Below, in pieces: positions 22,211 through 28,284 of a stretch of 28,284 nucleotides of DNA. The notes beneath the pieces are model-generated. The model searched no databases. It had not been told where the DNA came from and saw nothing but the letters and a program-made list of their open reading frames with translations. Source of the stretch: CANKHA01 sp040877285 (GTDB lineage Bacteria; Pseudomonadota; Alphaproteobacteria; Rhizobiales; Xanthobacteraceae); assembly GCA_040877285.1 (NCBI GenBank), contig JBBDNZ010000075.1, forward strand, positions 1 through 28,284, written 5' to 3'. The position numbers and the translations under genes were made by a program. Positions within the stretch are counted from its first letter, which is position 1; the number at the start of each line of letters is the position of its first letter.

Positions 22211-22993
22211 CTAGGGGGCGGCGAGGAAATCCTGCAAGGCGCGGGTGAATTCCTGCGGTTTTTCCAGATTGGAGAGGTGGCCGGCGCCTTCCAGCTCAAC
22301 CAGCTTGGAACCGGGTACCGCGGCATTAATCGCCTTCATGCCCGGCATCGTGGCGTCCTTGCTGCCGACGATGAGCAGGGTCGGCGCCTTGATGTTGGGA
22401 AGACCCGGGCGCAGGTCGAAATTCGCCAGCGCCCCGGCGCAGCCGATAAAGCCTTTCACCGGGGTATTGCGGATCATCTCGCAGGCGCGCCGGAACATCG
22501 CGGGATTGGCCTCGATGAATTCCGGCGGGAACCAGCGCCGGGCCGTGGCCTCAACCAGCGGCTCCATCCCTTTCTTTTCTGCAATAGCAATGCGCTCCTC
22601 CCACTGCTGCGCGGAAGCGGGCGTGGAAGCGGGCCCGCAATCGCAGGCGGCGAGGCGGTCAACGCGGCCGGGATGACGTTGTGTCAGGGCCAGCCCGGTC
22701 ATGCCGCCCATGGAAATACCGACGAAATGCGCACGCTTGATCGACAGCACATCGAGCAGACCGACCACATCGGCGACAAGCAGTTCGAAAGTGTAACGCC
22801 CGTCCGTCGCCTCGGTGTCGCCGTGCCCGCGCTGGTCATAGCGCAGAATGCGAAACGATTTTTGCAGCGCCGCCGCCTGTTCGTCCCACATGAAGAGATT
22901 GGTGGCGAGCGAGTTGCTGAAAACGATCCACGGCGCCCCTTCGCGGCCGTCGATCTTGCAATTGAACGTAATGCCGTTGGCGCTGATCCGCAT
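22211..22993 (-). CDS. Alpha/beta hydrolase, 3-oxoadipate enol-lactonase-like
   Basis: This 260-residue protein closely follows the PcaD pattern (MRISANGITF..., RYDQRGHGDT, then GISMGGMTG). The catalytic triad is complete: S94 in GISMGG, D213 in SKDATMP, and H239 in EGAGHLSN. PcaD hydrolyses 3-oxoadipate enol-lactone at the end of the protocatechuate branch of the beta-ketoadipate pathway. No other pca gene is visible, so a related lactone or ester in this particular pathway is equally likely. It lies 27 bases after the second hydrolase gene and 162 bases before the dioxygenase gene, all on the minus strand. Operon membership is probable. Confidence 0.85.
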   Translation of the reverse strand: MRISANGITFNCKIDGREGAPWIVFSNSLATNLFMWDEQAAALQKSFRILRYDQRGHGDTEATDGRYTFELLVADVVGLLDVLSIKRAHFVGISMGGMTGLALTQRHPGRVDRLAACDCGPASTPASAQQWEERIAIAEKKGMEPLVEATARRWFPPEFIEANPAMFRRACEMIRNTPVKGFIGCAGALANFDLRPGLPNIKAPTLLIVGSKDATMPGMKAINAAVPGSKLVELEGAGHLSNLEKPQEFTRALQDFLAAP

Positions 22994-23020
22994 GTGGCGT
23001 TTATCCCTTGCTGATTTCAG

Positions 23021-23812
23021 TCAGGAGCCGGACGTTTTCCCGAGAAAATCCTTCAGCAGCGCCAGCAGCGCCGTCGGTCCGGTTGTCGGCATGAAATGCC
23101 CGGCATCGATCAGCTCGAAGCGCGCGTCCGGAATCTTGCCGGCGATTTCCTGGCTCCCTGCCGGCGGCCGCACGGCGTCCTGCCGTCCCGCCACGACCAT
23201 CGTCGGGCAGGTGATGTTCGGAAGCATGCCGGCGACATTGGTGCCCGCCAGCAATCGATTGGCATGCGCAAAGCCCACGGGGTCATTGCCCAGATAGCGC
23301 CCACGGTAATTCTCATAGGTCTCACGGTCGGTGAGTTCGGGGGGATAGGATTTCTCCAGCGTGATGGGCAGCACGGCACGCATGCCTTCACGTTCGGCGA
23401 GGTCGGCGCGCTCGTTGAGCGCCCCGGCGCGGCTGGGATCGACGCCGAGCGCGGGATTGCACAGCACCAGCGAAGCGATCTGATCGGGATGGCGCTCGCG
23501 GAACAGCAGTGACTGAGTGCTGGCGGCCGCCACGGCCACGACGTGATACGGGGGCGTAACTTTCAATTCCTTGAGCAAGCCTTCAATATCTTCGACCGCC
23601 GTTTCGTTGGTAAACGGCTTGCGCACCTTCTCTGTCAGCCCCGCCCCGCGCTGGTCGTAGCGCAGCACGCGAAAGTTTCCGCTCAAGCCAGGCGCCACTT
23701 TGTCCCAGCTGTCGAGTGAGCCGCCCATTTCATGCAAAAGAAGAACAGCGGGCCCCTTCTGGCCTTCGAATTTGTAGTGGATGCTGATTCCGTTGGCGCT
23801 GGTAAAAGGCAA
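23021..23812 (-). CDS. Alpha/beta hydrolase-fold protein lacking the nucleophilic serine
   Basis: This 263-residue paralogue of the downstream PcaD-like protein starts SANGISIHYKFEG like it and shares the RYDQRGAGLTE loop. The acid (D212 in GRQDAVRP) and histidine (H239 in DAGHFMP) are kept, but the nucleophile elbow GxSxGG reads AVAAAS, with Ala at the serine position (residue 95). Ordinary hydrolysis through an acyl-enzyme is thus not expected. A TTG start at 23812 is called because it matches the paralogue's N terminus and GGAGG lies eight bases upstream. It is the first gene of the minus-strand operon. It could be a binding protein, a hydrolase using another nucleophile, or a lyase/oxygenase-like member of the fold. 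Confidence 0.82.
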   Translation of the reverse strand: MPFTSANGISIHYKFEGQKGPAVLLLHEMGGSLDSWDKVAPGLSGNFRVLRYDQRGAGLTEKVRKPFTNETAVEDIEGLLKELKVTPPYHVVAVAAASTQSLLFRERHPDQIASLVLCNPALGVDPSRAGALNERADLAEREGMRAVLPITLEKSYPPELTDRETYENYRGRYLGNDPVGFAHANRLLAGTNVAGMLPNITCPTMVVAGRQDAVRPPAGSQEIAGKIPDARFELIDAGHFMPTTGPTALLALLKDFLGKTSGS

Positions 23813-24292
23813 GAGGTCGTCCTCCGTTGTCCCGAATGTGCGCGCGGGAGCTTATGGCATGGCCGGTGACCGATCCAGGGTAGCTGCGGACATAGCCGTT
23901 CCGGCAGGCATGAGAATGTTCCGCGTCCGTCTCTTTAACCGAACCCATAGGCGGGCCTATCGGGGGCGGGAAAATTGTGGTCCTGTAATTTCCGCTAGAA
24001 GATGGGGGTGGGACGGCCTTATTTGTCCGCAGCAGTTAGGATATTTCCGGCCCCAGGGGCAAATTTCGGCGCTACACGCATTGAAATGCAGGCGCTAATC
24101 GGTCTAATATTATTAGAGGGCTAAGTAGAGCCATTGCCCCTAGACCGTCTCACGCGGTACCAGGGCGGCCCCCGAAGATGGGGGCGCGACGGATGGCCAC
24201 ATACAACCAGTGCCGTGATTGTGACTGGTTTAACGTCGAGGCAAGGCCCTGGGCCGATGCCTGTTAATCAGGGAGAGCAAGGAGTGAGGAAC
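23813..24292. other. Divergent intergenic region with repeats and a palindrome
   Basis: This stretch of 480 bases has no convincing gene. It must hold promoters for the hydrolase-dioxygenase operon (left) and the TctC-like gene (right). It contains the 15-bp perfect palindrome TCTAATATTATTAGA (24103-24117). It also has a 19-base imperfect direct repeat: GAAGATGGGGGTGGGACGG at 23998-24016, repeated with two changes at 24174-24192. Open frames here are short and antisense to neighbours. An AAGGAG site (about 24280-24285) serves the TctC-like gene. Confidence 0.55.
24103..24117. promoter_or_regulatory. Perfect 15-bp palindrome, candidate operator
   Basis: TCTAATATTATTAGA is perfectly symmetric around a central T. 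It sits 176 bases before the TctC-like start in otherwise GC-rich DNA, which suggests binding of a dimeric regulator such as a GntR, MarR or LysR family protein (inference). Confidence 0.4.
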
Positions 24293-25330
24293 ATGTGGAT
24301 GCGTCATTTTGCTTTCGGTGTGGCGGCGACAGCCGTCCTCGCCGTTGTACCGGCGACGACCGGATCAGCGCAAAGCGTCGCTGACTTCTACAAAGGCAAG
24401 ACCATTGATCTGTTCGTCGGCTATAGCGCCGGCGGCGGCTATGACACTTATGCCCGTACGATTGCGCGGCATATGGGCAAACATATTCCGGGCAACCCGA
24501 CCATTGTGGTGAAGAACATGCCCGGCGCCGGAAGTCTTACGGCGGCCAATCACATTTACAATGCTGCGCCGAAAGACGGCACAGCCTTCGGAACGGTCGG
24601 ACGTGGCGCACCGTTTGATCCGCTTTTTGGCAATGAAGCCGCCAAGTTCGATGCAGCCAAGTTCAACCATATCGGCAGCGCCAACAACGAAGTCAGCGTC
24701 TGCGTAGCTTGGCATACCAGCGGCATCAAGGACATCAATGACCTGAAGACGAAAGAACTGGTTGTCGGCGGCACCGGACCGTCCGCGGACACCGATCAGT
24801 TCCCCCGCATCGTCAATGGCGTGCTCGGAACCAAGTTCAAGGTTATTTCCGGTTATCCGGGCGGTAACGACATTAGCTTGGCGATGGAGCGCGGAGAAGT
24901 GCAGGGCCGCTGCGGCTGGTCATGGTCGAGCGTGCTTTCCACCCAAAAGGCTTGGTATGACGAGAAAAAGATCAATGTCTTGGTACAACTTTCCGGCGCG
25001 AAGCACCCCGATCTGAAGAATGTTCCGCTGATCACCGAATTGGCGGAGACGCCGGAACAGAAGCAGATTCTCAATCTTGTCTTCGCACGGCAGGCTTTGG
25101 GTCGGCCCTATATGGCGCCTCCGGGAGTTCCGGCGGACCGTGTCGCGGCGCTGCGCAAGGCATTCATGGATACCATGAGCGACAAGGAATTCCTTGCCGA
25201 CGCCGAAAAGCAGAAGCTTGAAATCTCGCCGACCTCCGGCGAGGAAGTGCAGAAGATTCTTGAAGACGCTTATAAGACCGACAAGGCGACGGTGGAGAAG
25301 ACAACCCAGATGTTGAAGCCGCCCGCTTAA
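24293..25330 (+). CDS. Tripartite tricarboxylate transporter substrate-binding protein (TctC/Bug family)
   Basis: This 345-residue protein has a signal peptide (MWMRHFAFGVAATAVL..., cleavage near GSAQS). The mature part follows the Bug fold: FYKGKTIDLFVGYSAGGGYDTYAR, then NMPGAGSLTAANHIY, typical of the ligand-binding loops, and SGYPGGNDISLAMERGEV. These periplasmic proteins bind carboxylated ligands, including aromatic acids such as phthalates in some bacteria. The ATG at 24293 is chosen because AAGGAG lies eight bases upstream and it gives a normal signal peptide. An ATG two codons later is also possible. No TctA or TctB membrane subunit lies in the window, so it is an orphan binding protein. 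A strong terminator follows. Confidence 0.9.
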   Translation: MWMRHFAFGVAATAVLAVVPATTGSAQSVADFYKGKTIDLFVGYSAGGGYDTYARTIARHMGKHIPGNPTIVVKNMPGAGSLTAANHIYNAAPKDGTAFGTVGRGAPFDPLFGNEAAKFDAAKFNHIGSANNEVSVCVAWHTSGIKDINDLKTKELVVGGTGPSADTDQFPRIVNGVLGTKFKVISGYPGGNDISLAMERGEVQGRCGWSWSSVLSTQKAWYDEKKINVLVQLSGAKHPDLKNVPLITELAETPEQKQILNLVFARQALGRPYMAPPGVPADRVAALRKAFMDTMSDKEFLADAEKQKLEISPTSGEEVQKILEDAYKTDKATVEKTTQMLKPPA

Positions 25331-25357
25331 ATAAGACTAAGAAACACGGCAATATTT

Positions 25358-25395
25358 GACCGGCGGGGCCCAACAGCCCCGCCGGTCTTAATTTT
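25358..25395 (+). terminator. Strong rho-independent terminator after the TctC-like gene
   Basis: GACCGGCGGGGC (25358-25369), a 6-base loop and GCCCCGCCGGTC (25376-25387) form a perfect 12-bp stem, followed by TTAATTTT. It isolates the binding-protein gene from the ThDP enzyme gene. Confidence 0.9.
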
Positions 25396-25572
25396 GCGTT
25401 GCATTGCGGGACGCTCGCCAACTAAAGGCTGATGCCGCCTTGGGCTGAGGTCTCCTTTCAAGATCAAAATTTTCGCGATAGAACCTATGCGGCCATTTTT
25501 GACCCGGTAAGGGTCGCTGGCCTGGTTTTTCTTTCACCGCCGTGCGTGAGGCGGCACCACGAGGGTATACCG

Positions 25573-27327
25573 ATGGACGCGAAAGTTAAGAATTACACCG
25601 GCTGGCAATCCGACGTTATTGTCGATCTGATCAAGCAATACGGCTTTCCATTCATCACCCTCAATCCGGGCGCGAGCTTTCGCGGGCTGCATGACTCGCT
25701 GGTCAATTACGGTAACAACCAGCCGCCGATGATGCTGTGCAACCACGAAGAAATCGCGGTGCAGATCGCGCACGGCTATGCCAAGGCCACGGGCAAGCCG
25801 GCGGCGGTGATCCTGCACAATCTTGTCGGCCTGCTGCACGCCTGCATGGCGATCTACTACGCCAATCTCGACCGCGCGCCGATCTTTATCATGGGCGCCA
25901 CCGGACCGATGGACGAAGGCAAGCGCCGCCCGCACATCGACTGGACACATACCGCGCTGGTGCAGGGCAATGCGGTACGCGACTACACCAAATGGGACTA
26001 CCAGCCGAGCTCGATCCACGGCGTGCCGGAATCCTTCGCGCGCGCCTATTCGGTGATGACCACGCAGCCGACCGGCCCGATCTACATGTGCTACGACGCC
26101 GCCTTGCAGGAAGCGCCGCTGACGGAGAAAATTCCGCTGCCGCCGCGTGAAGCGGCCGCCACGCCGGCGCGGATGATGCCGGATCCCAAAGCGCTCCAGG
26201 CTATCGCCGACAAGCTGTTGAACGCCGAGCATCCGATGCTGATGCCAGAATATCACGGCCGCCGCGAAGGCGGCTTCGAGAGCCTGGTGAAGCTGGCGGA
26301 GACCGCCGGCGCCGGCGTGTGGAGCATCCCGAGTTCGCTCAACTTTCCCAACAGGCACCCGCTTTATCTGACCTTCGACAAGCAATCGCTGCGCAAGACC
26401 GACCTTCTTGTCGGCCTCGACGTGCGCGATTGGGAAAAGCAGATTAGCGAACTGAACAGCACCGCGCGCACGCTGGAGTCACTGGTGCCGGAGAACTGCG
26501 ATTTCGTGGAGATCGGTTTTGGCGAAATCAACATCAGCAAATGGGCGATGGATTACTGTCGCATGCAGCCCTGTTCGGTGCGCGCGCTCGGCGACACCAT
26601 CCTCGGCGTGCCGGAGCTCACCCGCATTTGCCAGGAGCGCATCGCCAAGGACAGCAAGCTGCAGAAGAAGATCGCCGACCGCAAGGCGGCCATCGGCAAG
26701 CGGCATGACGAAGTATGGGCCAAGTGGCAGGAGGACGCGCGGAAGAACTGGGACGCGTCTCCGATCACCTTCGGCCGTCTGGCGCTCGAGGTCTGGGAAG
26801 TCATCAAGAACGAAGACTGGGTGCTGACCGCCAATGACCTCAAAAAGACCGTTCCAAAGTTGTGGGACTTCGACAAGCCCTACCGGCATCCGGGTGTGGA
26901 GCTCGGCACCTCGACACAGATCGGCATCTCGATCGGCGTCGCGCTCGCGCACAAGAGCAAGGGCCGCCTTGCGGTGGATATCCAGCCCGATGGCGACTTG
27001 ATGTTTGATGCCGGCGCGCTTTGGGTTGCGGCCAAGTACGAGATCCCGATGCTGATCGTGATGCACAACAACCGCGCCTATTACAACGACTGGGAACACC
27101 AGATTCGCATGGCGCGGCTGCGTGGCACCGACGAATCCAAGGCGCATATCGGCATGGACCTGTTCGGTCCGGAGCCGGACTTCGGAGCCTTGGCACGCTC
27201 GATGGGCTGCTATGGCGAAGGGCCGATCGAAAACCCGAAAGACATCCGCCCGGCGTTGGAGCGGGCGATCGCAGAGGTGAAAAAAGGCCGCGTCGCCCTG
27301 ATCGACACAGTCACCCAGCACCGCTGA
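25573..27327 (+). CDS. ThDP-dependent decarboxylase/acetolactate synthase-like enzyme
   Basis: This 584-residue protein has the three-domain layout of ThDP enzymes such as benzoylformate decarboxylase and acetolactate synthase. The N-terminal domain has the cofactor-activating glutamate in CNHEEIAVQIAHGYA (E59). The C-terminal domain has the ThDP/Mg motif D473-G474-D475 with N499-N500. The classical first residue of the GDG motif is Pro here (QPDGD). MHNNRAYYND follows the motif as expected. It would decarboxylate a 2-oxo acid or ligate it to an aldehyde. The ATG at 25573 begins where homology begins; the 47 in-frame codons before it are not protein-like. It is a single-gene unit bounded by the terminator upstream, within the aromatic-acid island. 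The substrate is not predictable. Confidence 0.83.
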   Translation: MDAKVKNYTGWQSDVIVDLIKQYGFPFITLNPGASFRGLHDSLVNYGNNQPPMMLCNHEEIAVQIAHGYAKATGKPAAVILHNLVGLLHACMAIYYANLDRAPIFIMGATGPMDEGKRRPHIDWTHTALVQGNAVRDYTKWDYQPSSIHGVPESFARAYSVMTTQPTGPIYMCYDAALQEAPLTEKIPLPPREAAATPARMMPDPKALQAIADKLLNAEHPMLMPEYHGRREGGFESLVKLAETAGAGVWSIPSSLNFPNRHPLYLTFDKQSLRKTDLLVGLDVRDWEKQISELNSTARTLESLVPENCDFVEIGFGEINISKWAMDYCRMQPCSVRALGDTILGVPELTRICQERIAKDSKLQKKIADRKAAIGKRHDEVWAKWQEDARKNWDASPITFGRLALEVWEVIKNEDWVLTANDLKKTVPKLWDFDKPYRHPGVELGTSTQIGISIGVALAHKSKGRLAVDIQPDGDLMFDAGALWVAAKYEIPMLIVMHNNRAYYNDWEHQIRMARLRGTDESKAHIGMDLFGPEPDFGALARSMGCYGEGPIENPKDIRPALERAIAEVKKGRVALIDTVTQHR

Positions 27328-27405
27328 AGGAGCGGCTGCATCGCTGCCGGTGGCGCGGCTTTTGCGGCCGAGGAAGAATTTGGGGCCCGCGGAAGCTCCA
27401 AGCGA

Positions 27406-28134
27406 TCATTGGCGCGGGGAGCCCTGCGCCAGTTCCGGCGCCTGCAGATGGATGCCGCATTCGGTCTTCAGCCGGTCATGCCAGCGCCCGGCGCGCGCCG
27501 CCTCGCCTGGGTTGGTTCTGCGGGTGCAAGGCATGCAGCCGACGGAAGTAAAGCCCCGGCCGGCAAGCGGATGCAGCGGCAAATTCCACGCGCGGAACAT
27601 CTTAGCGATTTCCGCCGGCGTGGTGTGCGCCAGGGGGTTGAATTTCAGCCGCGAGCCTTCGGATTCGACGATCGGGATCGTGGACCGCTCGCCGCCCTGA
27701 TAGCGCTTGCGCCCGTTGATCCAGGCATCGAAGTCGCCGAGCATTTCCGCGATCGGCTCCACCTTGCGCATGTTGCAGCAGGCGTCGGGATCGATGGACC
27801 ACAAGTCTCGCCCGGGATCTCTTTTCGCCGCCGCCGCCGCAGACGGCCTGATGGTGCGTACGTCTTTCAAGCCGAAGTGCTCCACCAGCGTATCCTGGTA
27901 GGCGAGCGTCTCGGGAAACAACCAATCGGTATCGAGAAAAAGCACCGGTATGGCAGGGTCGATGTCAGCGACGATCTTCAGCAGGGTCGCTGACTCGATG
28001 CCGAAGGACGAGGCCATGGCCAGTCGCTGCGGAGCGACCGCTTGCTTTGCCGCAGCCACGATTTCCGCCGGGCTCGCCCGCCCCAGGGCGGCATTGAGCT
28101 TGGCCGCCGTAACGGCGGTGAGATTGGCGTTCAT
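27406..28134 (-). CDS. cysH: Adenylyl-sulfate (APS) reductase, assimilatory
   Basis: This 242-residue CysH-family protein belongs to sulfate assimilation and reduces APS to sulfite with thioredoxin. The PP-loop-like SSFGIESATLL and LFLDTDWLFPET segments are in place. Two cysteine pairs, DACCNMRKV and SVGCMPCTRR, ligate a [4Fe-4S] cluster, which marks the APS-specific rather than the PAPS-specific type. The catalytic cysteine is in TECGIH near the C terminus. The start at 28134 gives the family's usual length. It converges on the ThDP gene with 78 bases between stops. No other cys gene is visible, and it may be first in its transcript. A palindrome lies just upstream of it. Confidence 0.95.
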   Translation of the reverse strand: MNANLTAVTAAKLNAALGRASPAEIVAAAKQAVAPQRLAMASSFGIESATLLKIVADIDPAIPVLFLDTDWLFPETLAYQDTLVEHFGLKDVRTIRPSAAAAAKRDPGRDLWSIDPDACCNMRKVEPIAEMLGDFDAWINGRKRYQGGERSTIPIVESEGSRLKFNPLAHTTPAEIAKMFRAWNLPLHPLAGRGFTSVGCMPCTRRTNPGEAARAGRWHDRLKTECGIHLQAPELAQGSPRQ

Positions 28135-28150
28135 GGCAAAATTCGCCCGT

Positions 28151-28166
28151 TAGAATGTTTATTCTA
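28151..28166. promoter_or_regulatory. Palindrome upstream of cysH
   Basis: TAGAAT, GTTT, ATTCTA forms an inverted repeat with perfect 6-bp arms, 17 bases before the cysH start codon and overlapping a TATATAG stretch that could be its -10 element. The position suits a repressor of cysH, perhaps a sulfur- or Fe-S-responsive one. The regulator is not visible. Confidence 0.45.
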
Positions 28167-28191
28167 TATAGGAGTTCAAAGGACAGGGCAA

Positions 28192-28207
28192 AGAGAACGT
28201 TATCTCT
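28192..28207. promoter_or_regulatory. Second inverted repeat in the cysH upstream region
   Basis: AGAGA, ACGTTA, TCTCT is an inverted repeat with 5-bp arms in an AT-rich stretch (28150-28260) that probably includes divergent promoters. It may belong to cysH or to a gene beyond the window edge. Support is weak. Confidence 0.25.
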
Positions 28208-28284
28208 ATAAATTCCGTTTTTGGAGAATTATCAAACTAAAAATATTGGGATGAGAAGAGATCCCTGTTTGCTTGCGGGGCTGG

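Noticed and set aside
25534..27321. Long minus-strand open frames opposite the ThDP enzyme
   Set aside because: Both frames (25534-26385 and 26479-27321) are antisense shadows. The plus strand has the full ThDP enzyme motifs.
1..28284. tRNA, rRNA, phage or integrase genes marking a mobile island
   Set aside because: No cloverleaf-like sequence, integrase, transposase or phage protein was recognised, so recent transfer is not supported.

Overview
The window looks like a chromosomal segment of a high-GC alphaproteobacterium, most likely a Hyphomicrobiales (Rhizobiales) member of the Bradyrhizobium/Xanthobacteraceae type. The grounds are the base composition, the gene families, and a C/G-rich palindromic repeat (17902-18015) of a kind common in that order. 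This placement is inference. I see no tRNA, rRNA, CRISPR array, integrase or insertion sequence.

Region 1 (1-3997, minus strand) is a tightly overlapping Mrp/Mnh-type cation/proton antiporter operon in the order mrpE-F-G-(MbhD/MbhE-like)-mrpB-mrpC-mrpD, followed by the first codons of one more antiporter-like subunit that leaves the window. Region 2 (4428-5873, plus) holds a CoxG-type SRPBCC protein and a fumarylacetoacetate-hydrolase (FAH) family enzyme.

Region 3 (6137-15726) is the most unusual part. It is a polysaccharide-secretion locus with built-in signalling. On the plus strand, a REC-HPt regulator is coupled to a secreted GH113-like TIM-barrel glycosidase. On the minus strand run a stand-alone HPt protein, a BcsB-like periplasmic subunit, a processive GT2 glycosyltransferase with an N-terminal MshEN (c-di-GMP-binding type) domain in place of the usual C-terminal PilZ, a GT-C-like membrane protein, a REC protein with a decayed GGDEF domain, and a small outer-membrane beta-barrel. 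No histidine kinase, BcsC or PilZ protein is visible. I infer a non-canonical, c-di-GMP- and phosphorelay-controlled exopolysaccharide system, with the synthase resembling NfrB but with its sensor at the other end.

Region 4 (15907-27327) is an aromatic-acid catabolic island. It has an ACMSD-like amidohydrolase (minus); an FAH enzyme, a 4,5-dihydroxyphthalate-decarboxylase-like protein, a class II aldolase-type lyase/decarboxylase and another FAH enzyme (plus); two PcaD-like alpha/beta hydrolases and a gentisate-dioxygenase-like bicupin (minus operon); and a tripartite-transporter (TctC/Bug) binding protein and a ThDP-dependent decarboxylase-like enzyme (plus). Together these suggest uptake, decarboxylation, ring cleavage and hydrolysis of a hydroxylated aromatic acid whose identity cannot be read from sequence. 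One hydrolase has lost its nucleophilic serine and one FAH enzyme has two altered active-site positions.

Region 5 (27406-28284) holds cysH (APS reductase, minus) with a palindromic, AT-rich upstream region. Most genes use ATG. GTG or TTG starts are proposed where a Shine-Dalgarno sequence supports them.
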